A stretch of 64,000 bases of DNA, from positions 62,001-126,000 of the forward strand of contig BLLK01000039.1 of assembly GCA_021927905.1 (NCBI GenBank). The letters are read 5' to 3'. The notes beneath the pieces were generated by a model. It saw only the letters and a program-made list of their open reading frames with translations. It was not told the origin of the DNA and did no database searches. Shown here piece after piece: positions 1 to 10,689 of this stretch (position 1 is the stretch's first letter; each line of letters starts with the position of its first letter). This DNA is from Chaetoceros tenuissimus. Its lineage: Eukaryota; Bacillariophyta; Thalassiosirophyceae; Chaetocerotales; Chaetocerotaceae. A program made the translations under genes and the position numbers.

Positions 1-3000
1 AGAAGTTTATTGCTTCACTTTTATCGAGGCTTATACCTTTAGCTCCTCAAATCAAAATGAGGGAAAGGATAATGACAGCAAAATTTATTGACTTCTATGC
101 TCACAGCAGAGCAATGGACGAGAGTATTTCTGCGGCATAGAGAAATTGAGTGATTGCATGTCTATTCGGGGCTGCATTGATCATTCTGATTCTCGGCCTA
201 AAGATTATCCGTTCGAAATAGAGCATTTATCCTGGTAGAGTATTGATATGGAATATTCATTCCAAAGTGTTTACTCACACATCGGATGCATCAATAATAT
301 GTCCATATTCCGAAATTGTTGCAAGTGGCAGCAGATTGTATCGAAAAGATACTTTATGATATGAATTGTTTGTGTATCATTCTCATGAACGCTGGCTAAA
401 TAATTACAGTGTATAGGAATTACCATCGCCTGCTCCATGTCATAGCATCGAATGCTGTTACAGAATATTGCGATCTTGAATAGTGGAGGGCATGGTATAC
501 CAATTGAATGAAGAATGCTATAGCGTACCATATGTGAGCTTGGCTATGTCCTGATATGCATTTAATGATGCAGAGTTCGACTGTTCAATCGTTAGAAAAA
601 TGAGTTGGTGTATCCTCATCTACGGAGACTCACTCGCATGTTGTCGTTTTGAAATTATGAGCGTGTTCCTGAAAGTGGAATTGTATTACGGATGTGCAGC
701 GTATTGACTTCTACATGAAATGGGGGAGTTGATACAGAGAGGATGATCTGTTTGGTGAAAGCCTACAATCTCCTTCACTCCTTTATTCATTTCCCTTGTT
801 GGACCACAAGACTTGTATGATTCGCACGAGTTGACATGGTTTTGAAAGATTATTTTTGTTTGTTGCACTGACTGAAACACATGCAGATGGTGATTTGTAA
901 TTGTGTTGCCAAAGCGACGACGGATACGTTTTATGGTTTATTTATTTTAAGTGTCTTGTTGTAACGCGAACGCAATTCGGATGTCCTATCATCTCATAGC
1001 TTTGTCAAAAGAGTGTCAAGAGAATGAATTACATCGTGGGATGAAGGATTTCCCTAGGTATTGATTACGAGATTACGGAAAAGTTGAGCTTGGCAGTGAA
1101 AATTACATTTGGATCGCGACATATGATTGCAGAGTTGTTTGCATTGTAATTGTCGATGAGTGTAAACTTTGACACTTCGGCGAATTTTGTCAGAGCATTG
1201 AGGCACGTATCAAGGAGGGATCATTATAACCATCAAGATATCAAGTTGGAAAAGCATTAGATATAGAGCGACCGAACGTATTGATCGTGAAAATGATCTC
1301 CATACGGTATAGTGCATATGCATTAATCAAAACATGATCTGGATTTTATTATTACATCATGATATTACTCAACAAGCAGATGCTTGAATTCATTATTGCA
1401 TAAATTCAAGATGTCCTGCTAACTCGCCAATTTCAGGCTTGAGGGAGAAGAAATTGATACTGCAGTGTGTGATCGTGTCACACCTAGTTCAAGCCTTCTT
1501 TGCCGAGTAACTATTGCATCGTTTACAGCTGTTTGCAGAGAAATTATTGTCAAGCTTAAATAAAAGTGTGGAATGCAGAACGATAATATGTCGAATGCGA
1601 GAGTGCTGTGGTTTCAAATGAGTGGACTTATTTGAACCTGTAGTGTCTAATGAGTTATTGTAGGCAGCAAAGGTGGCTCCAGTGGGTATCACAGTGAAGA
1701 TACAAGATGCCAACCATAAGAAGGTGGCTCCATTGGGTATCTTGAGTAGATACATTATGCCAACCAGGGTATCTTGAGTAGATACATTATGCCAACCAAT
1801 GCTAGATACTTGAAGAACAGGTGAAGTCCCATCTCAGAGCTACTACTTCATCGGATTGTGCATTGATTGAATAGCTGCAGTGGATGCTAGAAAGGTCATC
1901 AATCCACAAGGCGCAATAAGCATGATCCGCAAAGTGTGATAAGTATTCGTTGTCCAATTGCATTTTGTTGCTTTATTACTTTGGTGCCTAGCGTGCACTT
2001 TGACAGTTGTAGCATGGAGTTGCAACGACTGTGTCATCACCAGCAAATGTGTGTGAAGAATATAATGGATTGCATTCAAAGGGAGAAGTATACCCGAAGT
2101 TGCAATGGAAGTATTAGTGTATGCCCATTATAGGAAGTTCGAGATAAAAGTCATCTTGTTGTAGTAGAATGAATCGGAGATGATATTCGGATTTTTGTAA
2201 CAGAGTGAAGAATTGAGAAGTGAATTTTCAACGTACTCATAGAATTGTGTGAACATTTGCATTGAACTCAAGCCAACATTAGGCGCTGACCTTTTGTTAT
2301 TGTTTGTACTGACAACAAGGGTTGAGTATGCGTTCCATAGCATGTCTGATAGCGGCATGACTTAGGAGAGACAGCATGTTCATACTATATTGTTTGAAAG
2401 AGTAAGAGGACTCAATTTGAATGAGTGGACCGTCTCATGTTTCATTTTAGCAGTCATTCCAGGGACAGGTATAGGTATAGTAGAAATTATAGCTTTGCCC
2501 CATCGGAATGCAACTTGCAAAACCTTTAGGTTATTACTGCGTAGCGCGAGAAGCATGGAAGAGAAGAGAGACTCAGGCTGATTTAGTTCAAGACAGCTGA
2601 TTCAAGAAAGAACTGTTTAGGTTCACGACTTACGGGGAGTCAAATATGTGCTTTGTTAGATTGGATCGAAGCTACTACTGATAGGAACGATGTTTCTTGT
2701 TGTGTGGTAGTATAGGCGATACCACAAAGGTACATGTGACTCGAGAAATAAAGTGAAGGGTAGTATATCCCATCCTGAGTGATGAGAAGGATACTCAAGG
2801 TTTGACTTTCAATTTTGGTTTACATTTTACATTATCCATTTAATGACTGATTCATATCTAACACTTGTAATGTCATAACGAGACTTGCAACGTGATTTAA
2901 TAGTGTGATGATTTGCAATTCGAAAGAGATCAGATTGCATCGCGAATATGAATATAGTGCAAGTGAGCTTCACGGTACAAGAGCATACTTCTAACGGCAG

Positions 3001-3600
3001 CAGAGTCAAGGTGCAGCGGTGTCCATCTCAGATGGAGCAGTTGAAGTATTAGTTATCAGAAGTGTATATTGTAAATGGAACGATGAGATCTTAGTTTTCA
3101 AAAGAAGAATTAGTTTTAAAGTAGGTGTACGACATGGTCCTGTGATATGAATGCGTGAGAACTTGAGATAGTTCTGAGGCCCTACTTGCTATTGTAGAGA
3201 CTATAGGCAATCCAAGAAGGATTAGTAAGTGCCTAGCTAGGAGAGCTAGTCTATGAGGAAATAGTAGTGGGCTTAACGCATGGGGTTATCAGGATCATGG
3301 TGGATGTTACATCTTTGCTGTATCGATATAGAACATTATTGGAAGCTGTACAGGTAACAGTGACAGATTATTGATTGAAGTAAGTATATGCTCAATATGA
3401 GCAGAGTCAGCAATGACGATGATGCAATTGCAAGAATTGCAAGCGTAGGTCCTTCTCTTTGCAGTTGTACCTCCTGGCGTTGCGCAGAAACCAGGTCCCC
3501 TTTTGGGTATATTAGTCCAATACGAGAATCGCATTGCGGGGAGTAGTTTAATATTGGTGTGGTCCTGTTTTTACGCCCTGTTTTACATGCTATCGTAGCG
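1..3600. other. Noncoding or unrecognised 3.6 kb
   Basis: No open frame here longer than about 90 codons resembles a known protein on either strand. Positions 2272-2322 resemble the end of the 173-bp repeat found at 36.2 and 42.5 kb (shared core CTTTTGTTATTGT), so part of this region is probably an old LTR-like remnant. A small tandem repeat lies at 1684-1798. The Helitron helicase expected downstream of the minus-strand gene at 3939 was looked for here and not found. Confidence 0.5.
1684..1798. repeat. Short tandem repeat, three units
   Basis: A 32-bp unit beginning GGGTATC and ending GCCAACCA is perfectly duplicated at 1735-1766 and 1767-1798. A diverged third copy lies at 1684-1715. The first two are separated by an AAGGTGGCTCCA spacer that also precedes the first copy. 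Confidence 0.8.
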
Positions 3601-3938
3601 CTGTATGGGTTAGAGCAAAGGTCTGTCTCCTCACTAAATATGGCTAAGTATTAGGCATCTCAAGCTCAGTAGGAGGGTTCTCGGTATCTTTTGTTGATGT
3701 TTTGGCTCTTTCAGAGTATCTTATAGTTTAGAACTAGTCTAGAATCTATCTAATAGTAACGAGTGTTTCAGCACCTATTCATAGCGATATCTGTCTAATT
3801 TAGAGCTGCACAGCGATATTTAATCACTTTTCCCATAAGGTTCGCTTAGATTCTTCATAACATTTTCTCACCATATCAGCAAAATTATTTTTTGTCAATG
3901 GAGTAATGAATCTATCCAAACTTTGCAATCGAAATTTA

Positions 3939-6900
3939 TCAAGACTTTAATAGGTATGTATACCATTCCATAAAGGCATCCCATGTATATTCATAGTTAT
4001 TCTGCTGATTTGCATAAACCTCAGGTTCTGGACGGAACAATACAAGGTTGTATTGTGCAAATTTATCTGCTTTTGTCATCCATTCTTTGTATGCAATTGG
4101 ATCTGTAGATTCTTTTGGTTGAGGAAATTCTGGAGGTTTTGGTCCAGTACTTCTACCTGTGACTCTCATTACTACCTGTTTTGATGCTAATTGTAGTTCA
4201 TGGGAAAATTTCAATTTGTGTCCTTGAGCTAATTGGTATCGTTTGTTTGATGAGCGACCAATTGTATTTTTCTTTGTTTCTTTATAAATTGGAATTTGTT
4301 TGAATTGAGTATTTTCAGTGAGTTCCTTTCGGCTGAGGTTCCAAAGTGCAAATCCTCTAAAAGAATAAATGCTTGGATAAGGTGAGGAACAAAGGTCATA
4401 ATTAGAGTCCTTGGATGGGTTATAGACTCTATATACAGCAGAATTACATGGTTCACCAGCATATTCATCTCTCTCCTTTCTTATAGCTAGTGTGTCTTTT
4501 GTTGTTTGTCTATTAGAATCAAAATCTTTGCAGCGAGCTGTATATACAACATGATCGTTAACATTGATGCCTCTGAATTCTTGAGTACAGAGAAGTTGTG
4601 TACCACCCAATAGAAACGAAGCTACTAAGAATTCAGAAAATTCCATGTAGGATGTTATTTTGTTGTATACTTTCTCAAGTAATACACGTACTTTTTGATC
4701 TAATCCACTGTCTGTACCTTGACTCCCATGCTTTTCATACATCTCATGTGCATATGCTAAAATTGAAAGTGCATGTTTGATATCTTTACTGCCTTCAACT
4801 GGATATGGTACCACATAAAATGAAGCATTAATACTATCTGTAGTATTCCCGAGAACATAATTGGCACAATTACTTCCAAATGCAAGACTTATAGTGTTGT
4901 TATGGGCCACAACCAATCCATTACAGTCTGGCAAGGAATTTCGAAGGTAACTGTAAAATCGTTGTAAGTCTTCATTGGTTTTCATTTGTTTTAGAATAGA
5001 TTCAACAATGGTGGATATCATGGGAAATTCTTTGACAATGTTCATTATATTGTCTATCATTGCATTAGTGTCATCTGTAGCTGGTAAATTTTCCACTTGT
5101 GGTCGATAAGTATCCCACTTAACTACCTCATCCTTTTTGGTAAAAATATCTTCTAAAATTTCTATTGGAGTTTTATTGGATGGTGGTAATTGTTCTTCTG
5201 AATTCTCTTCTTCGGAGTCCAATGTATCTGGATACAATGCATGAATAGAAACTTCCAAGTCCCCGTTATCATTTTCACTTCCAGTTAATACAATTGGTCC
5301 ATAGATATCTTTGGTTGGTCTAGGATAATTTCCTGCACATCCATCCTTGCCATGCTTTCCTTCTTCACAGCGAGATTTATGTAGATGCATTTGAGCTCGA
5401 GAAGAATGAATTTCACAGAATTGTTTTCCTTCTTTTGTTTGTAGAGAAAGAGGTGTTGTCATTAAAAGAGGTGTAATTAGATGACCTGCTTGTAGATGAG
5501 GATACTTGGTATGAAATGGGTCTATTTCCCTGATAAAATTGTCCAAGAGAAAGTAAATTAGAACCAATGGATGGTAGTGTGTATTAAATTGAGAATTGAT
5601 GATTTCACTAATTTTTTGGGTCAATTTCTCATCTTTTGAAAATCTTGTCAGGACTTCTGAATTTATAGCCTTCCATAGCAATAAATGTGCATGCAATTTA
5701 CCCCCTTTAGTAACATCCGTTGCACCACACATTTCATAAATAGTGCCATAAACTCCTTTGGCACGGTTCAGAATATTGTCGGTTTTCTTTACCTTTTCAC
5801 CAGTACTTTGAGTATCATTGAACCTCAGTCCAAACAACTCCAAGCAATATGTATCCAAAATATGATTGTATTCATTGGCTACTGCAACTGGATTTGAATT
5901 GATATAATTCATTCTCGAAGGATATGATAAATCATGACCTTCATATGATGTGCCATTTTTTGCTGCTTCTACCAATTCAGATGGATTACTGCATACTGAT
6001 GGAAACTCTGTATTGTTGTGGGATTCCATTGAAGCTCGTATTATATTGAAATTGTTGTATAGATCTAAACTTATTGTATCAAAGCAAGACTGAGGTCCAT
6101 ATTTTCTCATGAGAGAATATTGATTGCTTTTATTTCTCAATTTTGTCATCAATCCACTGATAACATCACTTTTATGAATGAGCAAAACATCTAAGAGAGT
6201 TTTTGATAAATGTTTAGCTTCTGGACTTGTAGGATTTTCAATTGCTGCTGCCAAACGGTCCTCAAAATCTGGACTTCCAACAATTTTTTTGAATTCTGAC
6301 AAAGCTTCACTTGTGTTGTGATCTTTTAAAGAAGCTACTATCGCTCGCATACTATTATGACGAAGAAATTGATTGAAAAGGAACATTAGAAGTTCCTTGC
6401 ACTGACTTGCATGCATTGTATATTGAAGGAGAAGGTGATGAGTTTGCTTTGTACTTAAAGCTCCTTTGTTTTTTCCATAAGCACGTCCAAATAGAAAGAC
6501 TTTTGGAAAACAGCCTGCTATTAAGTTGTCATTTTCTATGAATTCATTGGCTAGTTTTGATCCTCTTTTCATTGGAAAAGGTTTTGGTTGTATAAGTGCT
6601 TCTTGCACTTGACGTAAATAATTTCGAATGGAAGATATGTTTGGATTTTCTCTATCTTGAAGAATTTCATTGTTGTCATTATCACTGTCACTCTCATCAT
6701 CATTACTTGAATGTGATGATGCATTGGACAAAATATCAATATCTGGCAGTACTGTTGAGTAACTCATTTGCAAAGGTGTTTCTTCATTGTTAGTTGATTC
6801 TTCATCGATGATTTCAGATACATGATTGTAATCAAAACTTTCATCTGTGAAATACATTTGTTTATTTTCATATGAAGTCTGAAGATCCTTGAGTTTTTTC

Positions 6901-9119
6901 CAATCAAAGTTACGCAGTTGAGATTCAATTTCCTCATAAGTAGGATAGTGGAACTTCTTTGATTGAGCAAGAGCATTGACATATTTTTGAACTGTAAGCT
7001 GTTGAAATAAAACATGGGATCTTATTTTCATTTCTGAAGAACCATAAAACCAATCCATCATTTTATCCGTATCACCATTTGGACTAAGAAAGAGAATGAA
7101 TATATTATCTCGTAATAAATCAAGAATATGCCATTGACTGTTGTCTCTTCTATTGTATGTTATGTCATCCTGTTGCATACAAATAGCATGTCCTGACATT
7201 TTCTTGGTAATCAGAGATTCTTTGATTCTCACTATTTTGATGAAGAGTCGATACATGGCAGTACACATTGTTTCTACATTGTTGGGACATGTCAAATTAC
7301 ACCTATTCAAATCCCCAAAGTCAATACCTTTGGCAATACTAAAAGATGGGACTATGTTCTGTTTTAAATCAGAATAGCATCCCGTACAAATTTGGATCCA
7401 TTCTTTTTTATTTTCGTCAATTTCAACAAATTCTGGATGTAAATAGTAGAGAGCATATTGTCCATTGCTATCCTCAGTTTCATATTGAGAGTACAGCTTC
7501 CATAAATCAAATTTATCTGTATCTCCTTTTTCATTGATTGGTAATCTTATTCCTGATAATTTCTGTTTTCTATTCTGAAATAATTGTACTTCTTCTTCTT
7601 TACATTGAAGTATATTACCAAACTCTGAAATTGAACATCGATGGAAACGAGTATCTTCTCGATTGATATCCTTGATTCCACAAACTGAACAAGTTAATAT
7701 CTCTGGAGCTTTTTCTGGATAGGTCATGCCCAGTTTTGATCGGACTGAGCTTATCAATTTATCGCATTCTTCCTCAGATACCATTTCCTTACTCAATTCT
7801 TCAAGAATTTTTGACTTGGATAATTCATGCTTAGGAAACTTGTGATATCCAGCATTGATGTAATTTAACATTACATTTGTTTCAATATTTTGTTCAAAGT
7901 TAGCATCAACCTCTTCTGTAAATTGAGTGAGGTCTTCTGTTATAGGTGTCTTGAAGGATACATTTAATGTTTTGTTGGTTTTCTTTCGACAGTTGCGTTT
8001 CCTCTGAGCATCCCTTGCTCTACTTTCTTCGGTTGATGGAGCTTTGCGCTTCCTTTGAGCATCCCTTGCTCTATTCTGTGGTGTACGCTTCCTCTGAGCA
8101 TCCCTTGCTCTATTCTGTGGTGTACGCTTCCTCTGAGCATCCCTTGCTCTGCTTTCTTTGGTTGATGGAGCTTTGCGCTTCCTCTGAGCATCCCTTGCTC
8201 TATTCTGTGGTGTACGCTTCCTCTGAGCATCCCTTGCTCTGCTTTGTTGTGTTGACAATTTTTTGGGCATATTGCATTTCCTCTTTCTATCTTTTGTTTT
8301 GATAATTTCACGTTGAGATTGCCCTGCAATGGAGCGGGCTACTTTCATTTGTAAATTGTTTCTAGTATAATGTATCCTTTCCAGATCACCTTCCTCATTA
8401 ATAATGACTAGCCCATTGCATTGATTTGGATCAATTTCTTCCAAATACAGATAATGAGTATTTTCTATCTTTGCCTCCAATGCACATGTAAATGCATGAT
8501 GAAGAATGTATACATTGCAATCTGTGGATGGTCTATACTGTTTCTCTATTTTTGGCATTCCCAACATTTCTGTAAGAAGATGAAAATCAGACGTATTTTT
8601 AAGAATCAAACTTGATGAAACAATACTTCTTTGTACATCTGCAACTAAACAGATGATATTGATTCTGTAGATAACCATTAAAGATATCATTTCAAACATT
8701 CCAGCTTCTTTTGTATCTGTGCCCATTTCAAGCATGCATTTCTCTAAAGTATCCCGATCATAATCAGATGGATTGGAATAGTTTCTTACACAACACCTTA
8801 AATCTTGTTCCAATTCTTTATCATTTTCTATTAAAGAAGAAAGTCTTGCAACTGCATCTCTCCGTAAAAATCCATGGATAATTCCTTGATTAGAAAAATA
8901 GGGATGTTTACAAATGGATCGATAAAAACAGTTTCCATCTCCATCGACTTCTTTTAAAAGGAATAGTTTGCCATTCCATTGAATAGCATAGCCATCATAT
9001 CTGTGTGGATTAAATGATGGATGCGGCATTTTATTTTCATAATTACTTTGTGTACAAAATATGTTCTGATAGTGTTTCATTGTCTTCCAACCTACTGTGG
9101 ATTCACTGGCACGATTCAT
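3939..9119 (-). CDS. Helitron Rep protein with N-terminal OTU domain, helicase missing
   Basis: This single uninterrupted 1726-codon frame encodes a rolling-circle transposon initiator. Residues about 50-226 form an OTU cysteine-protease-like domain with the DGDGNCFYRS motif (catalytic Cys64) and a late THYLYL motif (His222). Residues 293-375 hold six RARDAQRKR repeats separated by short linkers, basic and possibly nuclear-targeting. A Cys-rich segment (CSVCG, CTGC) follows, as in large Helitron-like proteins. The HUH nuclease motif is LHAHLLLW near residue 1142, and the paired catalytic tyrosines appear as YVVPY, the YxxxY spacing known for Helitrons. Autonomous Helitrons normally continue into a Pif1-type SF1B helicase; none is visible here. 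After the stop, about 110 bases in another frame still read as Helitron-like protein, so the C-terminal side is probably broken. OTU domains are known in some Helitron/Helentron lineages. Host targets of this one are unknown. Confidence 0.85.
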   Translation of the reverse strand: MNRASESTVGWKTMKHYQNIFCTQSNYENKMPHPSFNPHRYDGYAIQWNGKLFLLKEVDGDGNCFYRSICKHPYFSNQGIIHGFLRRDAVARLSSLIENDKELEQDLRCCVRNYSNPSDYDRDTLEKCMLEMGTDTKEAGMFEMISLMVIYRINIICLVADVQRSIVSSSLILKNTSDFHLLTEMLGMPKIEKQYRPSTDCNVYILHHAFTCALEAKIENTHYLYLEEIDPNQCNGLVIINEEGDLERIHYTRNNLQMKVARSIAGQSQREIIKTKDRKRKCNMPKKLSTQQSRARDAQRKRTPQNRARDAQRKRKAPSTKESRARDAQRKRTPQNRARDAQRKRTPQNRARDAQRKRKAPSTEESRARDAQRKRNCRKKTNKTLNVSFKTPITEDLTQFTEEVDANFEQNIETNVMLNYINAGYHKFPKHELSKSKILEELSKEMVSEEECDKLISSVRSKLGMTYPEKAPEILTCSVCGIKDINREDTRFHRCSISEFGNILQCKEEEVQLFQNRKQKLSGIRLPINEKGDTDKFDLWKLYSQYETEDSNGQYALYYLHPEFVEIDENKKEWIQICTGCYSDLKQNIVPSFSIAKGIDFGDLNRCNLTCPNNVETMCTAMYRLFIKIVRIKESLITKKMSGHAICMQQDDITYNRRDNSQWHILDLLRDNIFILFLSPNGDTDKMMDWFYGSSEMKIRSHVLFQQLTVQKYVNALAQSKKFHYPTYEEIESQLRNFDWKKLKDLQTSYENKQMYFTDESFDYNHVSEIIDEESTNNEETPLQMSYSTVLPDIDILSNASSHSSNDDESDSDNDNNEILQDRENPNISSIRNYLRQVQEALIQPKPFPMKRGSKLANEFIENDNLIAGCFPKVFLFGRAYGKNKGALSTKQTHHLLLQYTMHASQCKELLMFLFNQFLRHNSMRAIVASLKDHNTSEALSEFKKIVGSPDFEDRLAAAIENPTSPEAKHLSKTLLDVLLIHKSDVISGLMTKLRNKSNQYSLMRKYGPQSCFDTISLDLYNNFNIIRASMESHNNTEFPSVCSNPSELVEAAKNGTSYEGHDLSYPSRMNYINSNPVAVANEYNHILDTYCLELFGLRFNDTQSTGEKVKKTDNILNRAKGVYGTIYEMCGATDVTKGGKLHAHLLLWKAINSEVLTRFSKDEKLTQKISEIINSQFNTHYHPLVLIYFLLDNFIREIDPFHTKYPHLQAGHLITPLLMTTPLSLQTKEGKQFCEIHSSRAQMHLHKSRCEEGKHGKDGCAGNYPRPTKDIYGPIVLTGSENDNGDLEVSIHALYPDTLDSEEENSEEQLPPSNKTPIEILEDIFTKKDEVVKWDTYRPQVENLPATDDTNAMIDNIMNIVKEFPMISTIVESILKQMKTNEDLQRFYSYLRNSLPDCNGLVVAHNNTISLAFGSNCANYVLGNTTDSINASFYVVPYPVEGSKDIKHALSILAYAHEMYEKHGSQGTDSGLDQKVRVLLEKVYNKITSYMEFSEFLVASFLLGGTQLLCTQEFRGINVNDHVVYTARCKDFDSNRQTTKDTLAIRKERDEYAGEPCNSAVYRVYNPSKDSNYDLCSSPYPSIYSFRGFALWNLSRKELTENTQFKQIPIYKETKKNTIGRSSNKRYQLAQGHKLKFSHELQLASKQVVMRVTGRSTGPKPPEFPQPKESTDPIAYKEWMTKADKFAQYNLVLFRPEPEVYANQQNNYEYTWDAFMEWYTYLLKS
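7994..8250 (-). repeat. Six in-frame 30-39 bp repeats in the Rep gene
   Basis: The plus strand shows GAGCATCCCTTGCTCT six times, alternating between two linker types (encoding TPQN or KAPST-containing linkers). The alternation implies that a two-repeat block was duplicated. The near-identity of the copies suggests recent expansion. Confidence 0.9.
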
Positions 9120-9365
9120 GTGAGTGCAATTTTCCTTATTTCTGATCTTTATACCTCTTCAATTGTCCTTCCTCTTTCTATGTTTCTGATGGCATCTTTT
9201 TCAATATGGCACATTTCTAACTAACTGATAAAAGCCTTCATTCAAGGGACTTGAATGAACCTGCTCCTCCTCCATAAGAGATACAGGAACCAATAAAGAT
9301 ATGATTCAGAGATAGGTCTCCACAAGAGGTACAACAGGATTTTTTCTAGCTCTTCCGTAACAAGA

Positions 9366-9477
9366 AACATTGAGAAGGGGACAGACTATCCTTTGTGGCT
9401 CGCTGTCCACGGAGACAACTAGTGGTTGGAGAGTTTCTCAAGCTCTGCACCACAGCACTTCAAAGGAAACATCTGTG
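9366..9477. repeat. 110-bp direct repeat, copy 1
   Basis: It starts AACATTGA and ends CATCTGTG. It is nearly identical to 9806-9915; from GACAGACTATCC onward the two copies match through about 98 bases. No coding function is seen. Confidence 0.9.
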
Positions 9478-9805
9478 AGTGCTTCATCTAATTTCTTAAA
9501 TTGAACATTCCTCGCACATCTTTTTTATTTGCTTGTTGCTTGTCGAGTATGATGTAAGGAGAGGAATGTCAAGAAAATACTTTCGCGCTTTTTTCATACT
9601 TGTACCTAAGTACATACTTCAGGACTAAAAAAGTTTCTAAAGACGTTTCTCTGTTTCTGTACGTACTAGATACAATAGAATGAATTTATGTATGTTTTAC
9701 TATATCACGTACTTAAAAGTACGTACGAGTACTGCGGCAACTTTCTCTCTTAAGAGAACAGTATCTTTCCTTACAATACATACGTAGCATGTAGCACCAA
9801 CCACC

Positions 9806-9915
9806 AACATTGAAAGAGACAGACTATCCTTTGTGGCTCGCTGTCCACGGAGACAACTAGTGGTTGGAGAGTTTCTCAAGCTCTGCACCACAGCACTTCA
9901 AAGGAAACATCTGTG
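9806..9915. repeat. 110-bp direct repeat, copy 2
   Basis: Second copy of the sequence at 9366-9477, offset by about 440 bp. The intervening sequence is unique and carries three of the TACGTA sites. Confidence 0.9.
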
Positions 9916-10689
9916 TGTAGATTCTGTAGTTTCACTCTTCACTCGCTGTAAAAACATATGTTAGGCTTCTTTCCTTCCTCTTAGTAAGTGGGAATACAAA
10001 ATGTCTTCATTTTTTATTTTCGCGCCCTTTTCTTTTCTTGCATATGTAACCTTGTACGTACAATAATATGACATGACGCGGTAGAATTTTATGTCATGAC
10101 AAACTTGTTTCTGTTCCTCGTCATCCTTTGTTATTATGTATATTTCACAAATGGACAAAATGACATTTTTACATATACTTTTAATATTTACTCATGACAT
10201 GGATAACTCTACGTACGTGTACTTCTTTTTGTTTCTCATTTTTTCCTTTTTTCATTTTGCTAAGGTGCTAAGGTAGGTACATTCGTTCACAAGTGAAAAA
10301 ACTGACAATCCGATTTTTGCTTGCCTTGTTTAATTTCCAAACCTAGCAATATCAGAATTTAGCTTTTTAAAACTTGCAAAGGAATTTAGATTTGACGATG
10401 AAAAAGATGATGGACATTTTCAATTTTATAAATAATCAGTTGTTGTTTTTATTCCTTTTGCAAAGGACTTAAAATTAAAAATCCATAGAAATTCCCCTTG
10501 GTTCTTTTTTATTCTTTCAATGAAATTCGATTTGAGTCCCGGGAGAAAATAGAGAAAATCGATTTTCTCTCTCTCTCCTGGCATTGGTTTTTAAAAGTTG
10601 GCGTCCAATAAGATTCCTAAGATTATGGCTACCTAAAAAAGGTATCGTCTTCGAGCCAAATGGTATCTTTTATAAATCTTACTGTTGAA

